A DNA stretch of 64,000 nt from an uncultured Oscillospiraceae bacterium (GCA_934446355.1 CAKSEC010000006.1:62001-126000); one strand, 5' to 3'. Shown: positions 16,525 to 26,135, counted from the stretch's first letter. Numbers and translations: made by a program. Notes: generated by a model from the sequence alone, not told the origin.

Positions 16525-19149
16525 ATGGCATTTCATGAACTGGTTGACAGCGTAGAGAGCTTTGAGAAAGCACTCAAGAAAGTCAAAGAAGCACAGGAGA
16601 TTTTCTCGACCTACACTCAGGAGCAGGTAGACGCAATATTCTTTGCAGCCGCTTCTGCAGCAAACAAGCAGAGGATCCCGCTTGCAAAGATGGCTGTTGA
16701 GGAAACAGGCTACGGTATTGTAGAAGATAAGGTTATCAAGAACAACTATGCTGCTGAGCATATCTACAACGCTTACAAGCACACAAAGACCTGCGGCGTT
16801 ATCGAGCGTGACGAGGCTTACGGTGTTACCAAGATAGCAGAACCTATCGGCGTAGTTGGTGCGGTTATTCCTACCACCAACCCGACATCTACCGCTATAT
16901 TCAAGTGCCTCATCTCCCTCAAGACCAGAAACGGTATCATCATCAGCCCCCACCCCCGTGCAAAGAAGTGCACCGTTGAGGCTGCAAAGATCGTTTACGA
17001 GGCAGCTGTTAAGGCTGGCGCTCCCGACGGTATCATCTCTTGGGTAGACGTTCCCTCCCTTGATCTGACAAACCTCCTGATGAAGGAAGTTGACATAATC
17101 CTCGCAACAGGCGGTCCCGGAATGGTTAAGGCTGCTTACTCCTCCGGTACACCCGCTATCGGTGTTGGTGCAGGTAATGCTTCCGCTATCATCGACTCCT
17201 CTGCAGATATCATCAATGCAGTAAACTCCATCATTCACTCCAAGACCTTTGATAACGGTATGATCTGCGCAACCGAGCAGACGCTTATCGTTGACAAGAG
17301 CGTTTATAACGACGTTAAGAAGGAATTTGAGAAGAGGGGCTGTATGTTCCTCGATAAGAAGCAGGCTGACCTTATCAGAAAGGTAATGCTCATCAACGGC
17401 GCACTCAATGCTAAGATCGTTGGTCAGCGTCCTTACCAGATCGCTAAGATGGCTGGCTTCGAGATCCCTGAGTCCGTTAAGGTCATCATCGGCGAGGCTA
17501 CCTCCCTTGATCCTGAGGAAGCATTCGGTCACGAGAAGCTCACCACTATCCTCGGTATGTACAAGTCTGAGAACTTCGATCAGGCTCTGGATATGGCTGA
17601 CACACTGCTCAAGAACAACGGCGGTCTCGGTCACACCTCTGTACTGTGGATAAACAACAACACCCAGAGAGATAAGCTTGACAAGTGGGCAGAGAGAATG
17701 AAGGCTTGCCGTCTTATCGTTAATACTCCGTCTTCACTCGGCGGTATCGGCGACCTCTATAACTTCAAGTTTGCTCCTTCCCTCACACTTGGCTGCGGTT
17801 CTTGGGGCGGCAACTCCGTATCTGAGAATATCGGAGTTAAGCACCTGCTGAATATTAAGACCGTTGCTGAGAGGAGAGAGAATATGCTGTGGTTCCGTGC
17901 ACCTGAGAAGGTTTATATCAAGAAGGGCTGTCTCCCTGTTGCTCTTAAGGAGCTCAAGGACGTCATGAACAAGAAGAGAGTGTTCATCGTAACCGACTCC
18001 TTCCTGTACAAGAGCGGCTTTACAAAGGCCATCACTGACAGACTTGACGAGATGGGCATTATCCACACCACCTTCTCCGATGTTGAGCCTGATCCTTCAC
18101 TTGCTTCCGCTCAGAAGGGCGCAGAGGCTATGAGAAAGTTCGAGCCGGACTGCATTATCGCTATCGGCGGTGGTTCTGCAATGGACGCTGGTAAGATCAT
18201 GTGGGTACTTTATGAGCACCCTGAGGCTGACTTCATGGATATGGCAATGCGCTTCATTGATATCCGTAAGAGAGTTTACACATTCCCGACCATGGGCGAA
18301 AAGGCTTACTTCATCGCTGTTCCTACTTCTGCTGGTACTGGTTCCGAGGTTACTCCGTTCGCAGTTATCACAGACCAGAACACTGGCGTTAAGTATCCGC
18401 TGGCTGACTATCAGCTTATGCCTAAGATGGCGATCGTTGACGCCGACATGATGAAGACCGGTCCGAGAGGTCTGACCTCTGCTTCCGGTATCGACGCTGT
18501 AACACATGACCTTGAGGCTTATGCTTCTGTAATGGCTACTCCCTACACAGACGGTCTGGCTCTCAAGTCCCTGCAGCTTATATTCGACAACCTGCCTGCT
18601 GCATATGACAGCGCTATCTCCGGCGAGTACGACCCCGTTGCACGTGAGAACATGGCAAACGCTGCAACTATGGCTGGTATGGCATTTGCTAACGCATTCC
18701 TCGGCGTATGCCACTCCATGGCTCATAAGCTGGGTGCGTTCCACCACCTGCCCCACGGTATCGCAAACGCTCTGCTCATTGACGAAGTTATCCGCTTCAA
18801 CAGCGCAGAGGCTCCTGCTAAGATGGGCACATTCTCTCAGTATGACCACCCCAAGACCCTCCGTCGCTATGCAGAGGTTGCTGAGTATCTCGGCGTGACC
18901 GGCAAGAATGACGAGGCTAAGGTTGAAGGTCTTATCGCAAAGATCGACGCTCTCAAGGACAGAATCGGTATCAAGAAGACCATCAAGGACTACGGTATCG
19001 ACGAGAAGGACTTCCTCGACAGACTGGACGCTATGGTCGAGCAGGCATTTGATGACCAGTGCACCGGTGCTAACCCGAGATTCCCGCTGTTCAAGGAAAT
19101 CAAGCAGATGTATCTGAACGCATACTACGGCACTCACGAGAAGGTTTAA
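16525..19149 (+). CDS. adhE: Bifunctional acetaldehyde-CoA/alcohol dehydrogenase AdhE
   Basis: 874 aa; reduces acetyl-CoA to acetaldehyde and then ethanol, regenerating two NAD+. The N-terminal ALDH domain (about 1-430) has the catalytic Cys in DNGMICATEQ (about 250). The C-terminal iron-type ADH domain (about 450-870) has NAD-binding GGGSAMDAGK and the metal-binding stretches GIDAVTHDLEAY and HSMAHKLGAFHHLPHGIAN. Start ATG 16525 is preferred: AGGAG lies 9 nt upstream and the protein begins MAFHELVDSV. ATG at 16495 and 16519 have poor spacing. Codon use looks strongly biased (TCC, GGT, AAG), as in a highly expressed gene. Confidence 0.96.
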   Translation: MAFHELVDSVESFEKALKKVKEAQEIFSTYTQEQVDAIFFAAASAANKQRIPLAKMAVEETGYGIVEDKVIKNNYAAEHIYNAYKHTKTCGVIERDEAYGVTKIAEPIGVVGAVIPTTNPTSTAIFKCLISLKTRNGIIISPHPRAKKCTVEAAKIVYEAAVKAGAPDGIISWVDVPSLDLTNLLMKEVDIILATGGPGMVKAAYSSGTPAIGVGAGNASAIIDSSADIINAVNSIIHSKTFDNGMICATEQTLIVDKSVYNDVKKEFEKRGCMFLDKKQADLIRKVMLINGALNAKIVGQRPYQIAKMAGFEIPESVKVIIGEATSLDPEEAFGHEKLTTILGMYKSENFDQALDMADTLLKNNGGLGHTSVLWINNNTQRDKLDKWAERMKACRLIVNTPSSLGGIGDLYNFKFAPSLTLGCGSWGGNSVSENIGVKHLLNIKTVAERRENMLWFRAPEKVYIKKGCLPVALKELKDVMNKKRVFIVTDSFLYKSGFTKAITDRLDEMGIIHTTFSDVEPDPSLASAQKGAEAMRKFEPDCIIAIGGGSAMDAGKIMWVLYEHPEADFMDMAMRFIDIRKRVYTFPTMGEKAYFIAVPTSAGTGSEVTPFAVITDQNTGVKYPLADYQLMPKMAIVDADMMKTGPRGLTSASGIDAVTHDLEAYASVMATPYTDGLALKSLQLIFDNLPAAYDSAISGEYDPVARENMANAATMAGMAFANAFLGVCHSMAHKLGAFHHLPHGIANALLIDEVIRFNSAEAPAKMGTFSQYDHPKTLRRYAEVAEYLGVTGKNDEAKVEGLIAKIDALKDRIGIKKTIKDYGIDEKDFLDRLDAMVEQAFDDQCTGANPRFPLFKEIKQMYLNAYYGTHEKV

Positions 19150-19184
19150 TTCCATCTCAATAGTCTCCCGTACTGATTAATGCA

Positions 19185-19227
19185 GCCGGGCATGGAGCAA
19201 ACAGCCCGTGCCCGGCTTTGTGTTTTT
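19185..19227 (+). terminator. Terminator of adhE
   Basis: GCCGGGCA (19185-19192) pairs with TGCCCGGC (19209-19216), followed by a T-rich tract. Confidence 0.75.
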
Positions 19228-19280
19228 GGCTTTCAGGCGTACCGGTGGTACGTCAATTTATATAACAGGAGGATCAAATC

Positions 19281-20027
19281 ATGTCCGAAAATATTATCGC
19301 TGTAAGACCCGGCAAAACCATTTACCGTGATGGAGACAAGCTTGTCAAGGTTTTCGACGAAAGCTTCGCAAAGCCTGATATTCTGAACGAGGCGCTCAAT
19401 CAGGCACGCGTCGAGAACATCGGTATCAATGTGCCCAAGGTACTTGAAGTCATGACTGTTGACGGCAAGTGGGCTATCGTTTCCGAGTTTATCGAGGGCA
19501 AGACCCTTGCACAGTTAATGGAGGAGAACCCCGCCAAGAAGGACGAATATCTTGAAATGTTCGTTGACCTGCAGATGAAAATACACGCTGCAAAGTGCCC
19601 GCTTCTGAACAAGCTGAAGGACAAGATGAACCGCAAGATCAATGAAACTGACCTTGACGCTACCACACGCTATGAACTTCACACCCGCCTTGAGGGTATG
19701 CCCAAGCACAATAAGGTATGCCACGGCGACTTCAACCCCTCCAACATCATCGTTAAGGACGACGGCACAGCATACGTTATCGACTGGTCGCACGTAACGC
19801 AGGGTAACGCTTCCGCCGATGTAGCAAGAACCTACCTGCTGTTCTACCTCAACGACGACAAGGAAACTGCTGAAAAGTACCTCGACCTGTTCAGCAAGAA
19901 GAGCGATACCGCTAAGCAGTATATCCAGAAGTGGCTTCCGATCGTTGCAGCTTCCCAGTCCGTAAAGGGCAAGGAAAAGGAACGTGAATTCCTGCTTTCG
20001 TGGGTAAACGTTGTTGAGTACGAGTAA
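19281..20027 (+). CDS. Aminoglycoside-phosphotransferase-fold kinase
   Basis: 248-aa cytosolic protein of the APH/choline-kinase fold, resembling the TIGR02172-like group found in ruminal bacteria. The catalytic loop HGDFNPSNIIV (about 148-158) and the Mg2+-binding IDWSHVTQG (the DFG equivalent, about 168) are present. The beta-strand KLVKVFDES gives the likely ATP-binding Lys, and the hinge SEFIEGKTLAQL follows. The substrate is unknown; a resistance role is not implied by the fold. AACAGGAGGATCAAATC precedes ATG. It sits alone between adhE and the ABC operon. Confidence 0.85.
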   Translation: MSENIIAVRPGKTIYRDGDKLVKVFDESFAKPDILNEALNQARVENIGINVPKVLEVMTVDGKWAIVSEFIEGKTLAQLMEENPAKKDEYLEMFVDLQMKIHAAKCPLLNKLKDKMNRKINETDLDATTRYELHTRLEGMPKHNKVCHGDFNPSNIIVKDDGTAYVIDWSHVTQGNASADVARTYLLFYLNDDKETAEKYLDLFSKKSDTAKQYIQKWLPIVAASQSVKGKEKEREFLLSWVNVVEYE

Positions 20028-20048
20028 TACTCTGAAATAGCAGCTAAT

Positions 20049-20070
20049 GGCGGCAGTGAAAACTGCCGCC
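20049..20070. terminator. Hairpin downstream of the kinase gene
   Basis: GGCGGCAG / CTGCCGCC, an 8-bp perfect stem with loop TGAAAA. The T tract is weak. Confidence 0.55.
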
Positions 20071-20092
20071 ACTATTATATGCAGACAAGCAG

Positions 20093-20137
20093 AATGCGGC
20101 AGTATCAAAAACGATACTGCCGCATTAATTTTTTTTT
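20093..20137 (+). terminator. Strong terminator with a 14-bp perfect stem
   Basis: AATGCGGCAGTATC (20093-20106) pairs fully with GATACTGCCGCATT (20113-20126), then a T9 run. It insulates the kinase gene from the convergent ABC operon. Confidence 0.85.
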
Positions 20138-20147
20138 GCGATATTCG

Positions 20148-22001
20148 TTATGTTGCGATACCCGCGAACTGGCTCTGATACAGGTCGAAATAGCAGCCAT
20201 GCTGTGCGAGAAGCTCATCATGATTGCCTGCTTCGACCACCTTACCACCGCTTATCACGACAATCTTATCAGCGTCCCTTATCGTGGAAAGACGATGTGC
20301 GATTATCAGGCTGGTGCGGCCTTTCATCAGCGCCACCATAGCCTCCTGAATGTGCATTTCCGTTCTGGTATCTATGCTCGACGTCGCTTCGTCAAGAATA
20401 AGTATCTTGGGGTCTGCAAGCACTGCCCGTGCGATAGAGATAAGCTGCCGCTGACCCTGCGACAGATTGCTTCCGCCCTCTGTCAGCATTGTGTTATAGC
20501 CGTCTGACAGCTTCGAAGCAAAATCGTCCACCCTTGCGACCTTTGCTGCCTCGACCACCTCTTCATCAGTGGCGTCTATCCTGCCGTATCGGATATTCTG
20601 AGCGATGGTATCCGAGAATATCACCGTATCCTGAAGCACTATGCCGATACTGCCGCGAAGCTTGCTGACCGGCACATTTCTGATGTCCTGACCGTCAAGC
20701 GTAATCACGCCGCCGTCCAAGTCGTAGAATCTGGTCAGCAGATTGACCACCGTGGTTTTTCCGCTGCCCGTTGCGCCGACTATGGCAATCTTCTGACCGC
20801 TCTTTACCCAAAGGTCAAAGCCCTTGAGTACCTGCTCGCCCTTGACGTATGAGAAGTCGATGTCCTTGAAATTCAGGTCGCCCTTGACATTCTCTATCTC
20901 GAACGGCTCATTGCCGCCGATATCCTCAGGTTCGCTGTCCATGACCTCGAACACACGCTCTGCACCAGCAAGCGCAGACTGTATCTGCGCATACTGGTTC
21001 GCTATCTCGTTTATAGGTCTTGTGAACTGCTTTGAGTAGGTTATGAATGCCTGGATCGTGCCTATCGAGATATAGAACATATCCGTTTCAGGACGGGAAG
21101 CCAGCACTGCACCCACCACGGCGATAAGCAGAAACCCGAAGTTGCCAATCGTGTTCATGCACGGTCCCATAACGCCGCCGAGTATCTGCGCCTTTATGCC
21201 GACGGTTTTCAGCTCGTCGCTTGTGCGGTCGAAATCCTCGCATATCTTTCCCTCGTGGGTGAATGCCTTTACTGTCTTGCAGCCGCTGACCGCTTCCTCA
21301 ATCTGTCCGTTAAGCTGACCCAGCTTCGCCTGCTGCAGCGGGAAGAATTTTCTCATGAACTTTGACAGGAATTTCGTCACGATAAGCGTCAGAAATACCG
21401 TGACCAGACTTACGACAGTCATCAGCCATGAATGTATCAGCATCATCACGAAGCAGCCCACAAGCATTATCACGCCTGAAATAAGCGAACCGAGCGACTG
21501 CGAAACAGAGTTCGACACGTTCTCAACGTCGTTCGTCATTCGGCTGAGGATATCGCCGTGCTTGTGCGTGTCAAGGTATTTTATGGGCAGGTGAGTTATT
21601 TTTGCGAACAGATCACGGCGCATTACCCTGACGGTATATTGCGACAGCATTGCCGCAAAAAGGTTCTGGAAGTAGGTGAATATCGCAGAGCAGAGGTACA
21701 CTGCCGCCATGATACCCAGCCACATCAGCAGCCCGCTTGCGTCAAGATTTGCAATAGAATCTATCGCTTTCGCCTGAATGGTCGGAGCGGCGACATTCAG
21801 CAGCGTTGCCAGCAGCATTACTGCAAGCATTGCGATTATAAGCCGCCTGTTTTTGCCGATATACGACATTATCCTGCCGAGCGTTGCTTTCAGATTTTTG
21901 GGCTTCTCGCCGGGCATCATTCCCGGAGGGCCTCCCCTGCCCGGACCTCTGCCGGGACCGCCCGGTCTGAGATTTACGACCGGTGCTTTGTTATCAGCCA
22001 A
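20148..22001 (-). CDS. ABC exporter, fused TMD-NBD (second of heterodimer pair)
   Basis: 617 aa. A Gly/Pro/Arg-rich N-terminal extension (PGGPGRGPGRGGPPGMMPG) comes before a six-TM exporter domain (about 50-340). The ATPase domain has Walker A GATGSGKTT, the signature LSQGQRQ, Walker B ILILDEATSSID and the H-loop IIAHRL. It probably pairs with the next upstream ABC half-transporter to make a heterodimeric multidrug or lipid exporter of the BmrCD/LmrCD type. Its start overlaps the stop of that gene by 8 bp. Regulation is through the MarR gene at the head of the operon. Confidence 0.93.
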   Translation of the reverse strand: MADNKAPVVNLRPGGPGRGPGRGGPPGMMPGEKPKNLKATLGRIMSYIGKNRRLIIAMLAVMLLATLLNVAAPTIQAKAIDSIANLDASGLLMWLGIMAAVYLCSAIFTYFQNLFAAMLSQYTVRVMRRDLFAKITHLPIKYLDTHKHGDILSRMTNDVENVSNSVSQSLGSLISGVIMLVGCFVMMLIHSWLMTVVSLVTVFLTLIVTKFLSKFMRKFFPLQQAKLGQLNGQIEEAVSGCKTVKAFTHEGKICEDFDRTSDELKTVGIKAQILGGVMGPCMNTIGNFGFLLIAVVGAVLASRPETDMFYISIGTIQAFITYSKQFTRPINEIANQYAQIQSALAGAERVFEVMDSEPEDIGGNEPFEIENVKGDLNFKDIDFSYVKGEQVLKGFDLWVKSGQKIAIVGATGSGKTTVVNLLTRFYDLDGGVITLDGQDIRNVPVSKLRGSIGIVLQDTVIFSDTIAQNIRYGRIDATDEEVVEAAKVARVDDFASKLSDGYNTMLTEGGSNLSQGQRQLISIARAVLADPKILILDEATSSIDTRTEMHIQEAMVALMKGRTSLIIAHRLSTIRDADKIVVISGGKVVEAGNHDELLAQHGCYFDLYQSQFAGIAT

Positions 22002-23751
22002 CCTGCTCAGCCCCCTCTCTCATCTGGGAGTTGTAGATGTCACGATAGACCTCGCAGGTCTGGATCAGCTTTTCGTGGCTGTCAAATGCGACTATTCTGC
22101 CGTTGTCAATGACCGCTATTTTATCCGCACGCATTACGCTTGCGACACGCTGCGCGATCATTATCACCGTAGTACCCTGCAGCTTCTCACGCAGCGACTT
22201 CTGCAGCTTTGCGTCAGTTGACAGGTCGAGCGCAGACATACTGTCGTCAAATATCAGTATTTCAGGGTGCTTCACTATCGCACGTGCTATAGACAATCTC
22301 TGCTTCTGGCCGCCGGAAAGGGAACTTCCCTTTTCGGTTATCATATCCTTGTAGCCGTCGGTGAAGCCGTTGATAAAGCCGTCAGCCTGCGCTATTTCAG
22401 CGGCACGGCGCACCTGCTCGTCCGTGGCGTTTGCGTCGCCCCATCTGATATTCTGCTCGATAGTTTCTGAGAAAAGCTCGCTTTTCTGCAGAACAAAGCC
22501 TATCCTGCTGCGCAGGTCGGAGAGGCGATATTCACGGACGTCAACGCCATCAACAAGCACTTCGCCCTCGACAACATCGTAGAATCTCGGAATAAGGCTC
22601 ACAAGCGAGGTCTTTCCGCAGCCGGTCGCACCCAGTATCGCCACCGTTTCGCCCTTGTCCACACGGAAGCTGACGTCTGTCAGCACGTTTCCACTCTGAA
22701 CTCCGGGATATCTGAAAGAAACGTTCCTGAACTCGACCGTACCGGATTCCGGTGTGTTTCCATCGAATGTTCCGTCAGAAATAATCGGGTCTGCGTCCAG
22801 TATCTCACGGATACGGCCTGCAGAAGCAGTCGCCCTTGTCACCATCTGGAACATCATGCCTATCATCATCATTGACATGAGTATCTGGGTTATGTAGGTT
22901 ATCGCAGCCATAATACTGCCCACCTGAACCTCGGCAGCCGCATTGCGGACAGGCTCGCCGCCTATCCATATTACTGCGATAACAGAAGCGTTCATGAGTA
23001 TCGACAGGATCGGAACGAGCAGAGCCATCAGCTTCTGCACACGCAGATTCGTGGACACAAGTTCGTCGTTTGCCTTGCTGAACCGCTGAAATTCATGTTC
23101 CTCACGGGTATATGCCTTGACCACCCTTGCGCCGCTTACATTCTCCTGCACCACTGAGTTCACACGGTCGAGCTTTCCCTGAACGACAGAGAAAAGCGGT
23201 GCGCCCTTACGCAGCACGAGGATTATCACCACTAACTGCACAGGCAGCGTGAACAGCAGAATATAGCCAAATGAAGCGTTTATCGACAGCACCATTACGA
23301 TGCCGCCGATAAACTGCATAAGTGTTCTGACCATCATTCTGAGTGCCATGCCGACAAAATCCTGACAAGCAGTGATATCATTTGTCAGTCTGGTGACCAG
23401 AGAACCTATGGTGAATTTGTCAGTCTGCTGGAAAGACATTTTCATGACCTTGGCAAAAGCGTCCTTGCGCAGGTCGTTGGAGAAGTTCTGCGCAGCCATG
23501 TTGCCGAAAATGCCTGAGAGCACGCCGCCGCAACAGCCGACTATCGTGAAGATCAGCATTTGCACGCCAAGCTCCACGATAAGCGAAATATCGCCGGACA
23601 CTATCCCATCGTCAACGATGCGGGACATCAGCGAAGGCTGCACGAGATCCATGCTGACCTCTAGTATCATGAAAAGCGGTGACAGTAAAGCAAAATACCA
23701 GTATTTTTTAAGGTATTTCAGTACTTTAGTCAACGTCTCCTCCAAGTTCAC
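21994..23751 (-). CDS. ABC exporter, fused TMD-NBD (first of heterodimer pair)
   Basis: 585 aa, six TM helices followed by an ATPase domain with Walker A GATGCGKTS, signature LSGGQKQR and a Walker B variant ILIFDDSMSALD. Asp replaces the catalytic Glu after Walker B, the mark of a degenerate ATP site. The H-loop is MIAQRV, with Gln for His. This half therefore carries the non-hydrolytic site while its partner keeps DEATSS and AHRL, as in known asymmetric heterodimeric exporters. It overlaps the marR end by 26 bp and the next gene by 8 bp. Confidence 0.93.
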   Translation of the reverse strand: MNLEETLTKVLKYLKKYWYFALLSPLFMILEVSMDLVQPSLMSRIVDDGIVSGDISLIVELGVQMLIFTIVGCCGGVLSGIFGNMAAQNFSNDLRKDAFAKVMKMSFQQTDKFTIGSLVTRLTNDITACQDFVGMALRMMVRTLMQFIGGIVMVLSINASFGYILLFTLPVQLVVIILVLRKGAPLFSVVQGKLDRVNSVVQENVSGARVVKAYTREEHEFQRFSKANDELVSTNLRVQKLMALLVPILSILMNASVIAVIWIGGEPVRNAAAEVQVGSIMAAITYITQILMSMMMIGMMFQMVTRATASAGRIREILDADPIISDGTFDGNTPESGTVEFRNVSFRYPGVQSGNVLTDVSFRVDKGETVAILGATGCGKTSLVSLIPRFYDVVEGEVLVDGVDVREYRLSDLRSRIGFVLQKSELFSETIEQNIRWGDANATDEQVRRAAEIAQADGFINGFTDGYKDMITEKGSSLSGGQKQRLSIARAIVKHPEILIFDDSMSALDLSTDAKLQKSLREKLQGTTVIMIAQRVASVMRADKIAVIDNGRIVAFDSHEKLIQTCEVYRDIYNSQMREGAEQVG

Positions 23752-24196
23752 GGCGGATATTCTCTGTCATTTTTGCGAGTATCTTGCGTGCGGTAGCCAT
23801 TTCCTTATCGGATACGCCTGCCAGCATTACCGTTTCAGCCTTTTCAAATGCCTCAAGTATCTTCTTGTGCATTTCTCTGCCCTTGTCGGTGATATAAACA
23901 TGAGTTTCACGGCGGTCGATGTCGTTCTTCTCACGGCGCACGATACCCTCGCGCTCCATGTTGCGCAGGGTTATGCTTATCGTGGGAGCCTTCAGCTGTG
24001 TGAGGTTCACAAGTTCAAGCTGGGTCATTCCGTCCTGCTCCATGAGCGGGCGCATGATGTGCCTGTAGGAAGCGCGCATTCCTATTGCTTCAAGTTCCTT
24101 GCCGACATACTTGCCAAACATGAATGAAGCGTCATTCACTGCCTTGATCGTGTCGTTCCCCTTGAACAGGTAGGTGTTGTTGTTGCTGTTTTTCAT
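23726..24196 (-). CDS. MarR-family transcriptional regulator
   Basis: 156 aa with the MarR winged helix: GMTQLELVNLTQLKAPTISITLRNMEREGIVRREKNDIDRRETHVYITDKGREM (about 55-108). The RREKNDIDRRETHVYIT wing is diagnostic. It heads the operon with the two ABC half-transporters, overlapping the first, and likely represses its own promoter until a substrate of the pump binds. Its ATG (24196) lies about 50 nt downstream of an 18-bp palindrome. Confidence 0.93.
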   Translation of the reverse strand: MKNSNNNTYLFKGNDTIKAVNDASFMFGKYVGKELEAIGMRASYRHIMRPLMEQDGMTQLELVNLTQLKAPTISITLRNMEREGIVRREKNDIDRRETHVYITDKGREMHKKILEAFEKAETVMLAGVSDKEMATARKILAKMTENIRRELGGDVD

Positions 24197-24243
24197 GGCG
24201 TTTGTTCCTTTCTCGGTTATCCGGCGTCCACCGGATCATTCCG

Positions 24244-24301
24244 GTGAACTATATAGTTTACTAATCAACTATTATTATAACAAAAATTTTGTTAAAGTCA
24301 A
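24244..24301 (-). promoter_or_regulatory. marR-ABC operon promoter with MarR-like operator
   Basis: On the minus strand TTGACT (24296-24301), 16 nt, TATAAT (24274-24279). Just after the expected start lies the near-perfect palindrome GTGAACTATATAGTTTAC (24244-24261), placed to block transcription. Assignment to MarR is by position. Confidence 0.75.
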
Positions 24302-24438
24302 TAATCATTAAGTGAAAAATTGATGAAAAATCAGACCGCATTAGTTGTCATTCAACAATATTCTAAGATTTGTGAACTATCTTTGCCAAGGTATATCTCG
24401 ATTTTTTGTAACCACTTTGTAATTCTTTTGTAACCGTC

Positions 24439-24475
24439 TTGACATTTTTACGAAAAAGGTATATAATATACCTTA
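24439..24475 (+). promoter_or_regulatory. Promoter of the CAP-domain gene with palindromic -10 region
   Basis: TTGACA (24439-24444), 17 nt, TATAAT (24462-24467). The -10 is embedded in the perfect palindrome AAGGTATATAATATACCTT (24457-24475), which may be an operator. Confidence 0.75.
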
Positions 24476-24526
24476 GTTAGTTAAAAAACGACTAAAAAAC
24501 AACATACAGGAGCATGATAAATTCTG

Positions 24527-25468
24527 ATGATTAAGTTAAGATCTGCGGCAGCGGTATTTTCAGCCGCATTCATACTTTCCACTGCTTCAGCGTCAGCTGA
24601 ATCCGAAGCGCTGCTTTCGCACGACAGCGGATTCTATGATAAGGTGCAGCTTGTGACGGTATCAGGAGGAGACGATATAGACGTATATTTCACAACGGAC
24701 GGCTCAAAGCCAGATACGGAGTCCGAGCTATACGACGGCAGGCCTATCGTTGTGAAGCAGAATACCGTTATCCGCACCGCAGCCTATTCCGGAGATGTGG
24801 TGGTGGATCGTGACAAGGCAACGATAAAGATACGCACCAACACTCCCAAGGCTTCGGTAAAGGGCGGGGAGTACTCCGAAGCGCAGACAGTCGAACTTTC
24901 CTGCACCGAAAAGAACGCCAAGATATACTACACCACAGATGGCACATCGCCGACCAGCAAATCCAAGAAATACACAAAGCCCCTGACCGTGAGCGAATCC
25001 ACAACGCTGAAATTTGCGGCGATCGCTCCCGACAAATCACGAAGCACGATAATAACAGAGGAATACATAATAAACGAGGACGATTTCGAGGACGAACTGT
25101 GTCAGATACTTTTTGAACTTGTCAACGAAACGCGTGCGGAATATGGCTTATCTCCTCTTAAGGCTCACGACGTGCTTACAGAAGCTGCGCAGATACGTGC
25201 GAAGGAATACTCAGTAAACCTCTCACACTGGCGTCCCGATGGCACGAAATGGGATTCCCTGCTGTCTGAATATGGACTGCGCAGGGATATCCGCGCGGAA
25301 AATCTGGCATACTATTATGAAACCGCAAAGGGCGCTCTCAAGTGCTGGATGAGCGACTACTACCACAAGAAGAATATACTGAACCCGAATGCCGAATACA
25401 TAGGGCTTGGCCGCTACAACAACGGCTATTGCAACTACTGGTGTCAACTTTTTATCGGTGGTGAATGA
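24527..25468 (+). CDS. Secreted protein with chitobiase-like repeats and a CAP/SCP domain
   Basis: 313 aa. A signal peptide (MIKLRSAAAVFSAAFILSTASASA) predicts export. Two repeats of the chitobiase/beta-hexosaminidase C-terminal type follow, each with the VYFTTDGSKPDTES / IYYTTDGTSPTSKS motif (about 48-60 and 133-146). The C-terminal CAP (SCP/PR1) domain covers about 190-313: LVNETRAEYGLSPLKAHDVLTEAAQIRAKEYSVNLSHWRPDG, NLAYYYETAKGALKCWM, and a late conserved CNYWCQLF. Similar architectures are common surface proteins in Clostridia; the activity is unknown. Confidence 0.88.
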   Translation: MIKLRSAAAVFSAAFILSTASASAESEALLSHDSGFYDKVQLVTVSGGDDIDVYFTTDGSKPDTESELYDGRPIVVKQNTVIRTAAYSGDVVVDRDKATIKIRTNTPKASVKGGEYSEAQTVELSCTEKNAKIYYTTDGTSPTSKSKKYTKPLTVSESTTLKFAAIAPDKSRSTIITEEYIINEDDFEDELCQILFELVNETRAEYGLSPLKAHDVLTEAAQIRAKEYSVNLSHWRPDGTKWDSLLSEYGLRRDIRAENLAYYYETAKGALKCWMSDYYHKKNILNPNAEYIGLGRYNNGYCNYWCQLFIGGE

Positions 25469-25471
25469 TAT

Positions 25472-25951
25472 ATGCTGAGAAAGCTTCTTTCCCCTGAGGA
25501 ATGCGCAAAATGCCGCATATGCTGCGGTTTTACCGAGGAGGACAAGTGGGAGATACCGCTGTTCGCCGGTGATAACGAACGCCGGACAGCCGAAAGGCAC
25601 TCCCCTGTCGTGGCTGTTCCGGATACGCAAAGCTGCGTTTTCAAGATGGATTTCCACGGAAATGATCTGGTGATGTGCCCCGCCATAGGCGAAAATGGGT
25701 GTACGCTCGGCGCAGACCGTCCGTTCGACTGCCGCATATGGCCGTTCAGGGTGATGAAGCTCGACGAGCGAAAAGTCATCACGCTTTCCCCCGTCTGTCC
25801 CGCGGTCATGAAACACCCGCTCAGCGAACTGATGGAGTTCCTTTCGCAGGACGGCTTCGCGGATATGCTATACAGCCATGCGGAAAGCTACCCCGAAACG
25901 GTGAAGCCATATGAATCAGGCTATCCTATTCTATCCGTGCAGAATAAATGA
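25472..25951 (+). CDS. YkgJ-like CxxCxxCC cysteine-cluster protein
   Basis: 159 aa. It opens with the hallmark CAKCRICCGF (CxxCxxCC, about 11-18) and continues with conserved Cys at MCPAIGENGCTLGADRPFDCRIWPF, the pattern of the YkgJ family of putative zinc- or Fe-S-cluster proteins. The cytosolic function is unknown. It begins 3 bp after the CAP-protein stop, so it is co-transcribed with a secreted protein, which gives no clear functional hint. Confidence 0.8.
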   Translation: MLRKLLSPEECAKCRICCGFTEEDKWEIPLFAGDNERRTAERHSPVVAVPDTQSCVFKMDFHGNDLVMCPAIGENGCTLGADRPFDCRIWPFRVMKLDERKVITLSPVCPAVMKHPLSELMEFLSQDGFADMLYSHAESYPETVKPYESGYPILSVQNK

Positions 25952-25957
25952 CAATAC

Positions 25958-25994
25958 CCCTCGGAAGATATACAGTTCTCCGAGGGCTGTTTTA
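25958..25994 (+). terminator. Terminator
   Basis: CCCTCGGA (25958-25965) / TCCGAGGG (25979-25986), followed by CTGTTTTATTT. Confidence 0.8.
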
Positions 25995-26003
25995 TTTGCG
26001 TAT

Positions 26004-26135
26004 ATTCCGAAAATCCGAATATTCCGACTATTCGGAAAATGACGTGAAATACCTACAAAATTGGAAAATGTAAACCACAAGTAACATTGATGTGAGCGAC
26101 GGTTGGTTGAAAATCGCCGCAGAAAAAGCTATAAT
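26004..26135 (+). promoter_or_regulatory. Promoter region of the XRE/ABC operon with repeated TCCGA motifs
   Basis: TTGAAA (26107-26112), 17 nt, TATAAT (26130-26135) precede the XRE gene. Upstream, about 26004-26040 carries several closely spaced TTCCGA/TCGGAA half-sites, a possible operator. The link to the XRE protein is inferred from position only. Confidence 0.55.

Noticed and set aside
16471..17634. 387-codon minus-strand frame inside adhE
   Set aside because: Antisense shadow caused by strong codon bias in adhE; no ribosome site or family resemblance.
18097..19155. 352-codon minus-strand frame inside adhE
   Set aside because: Also an antisense shadow of the ADH half of adhE.
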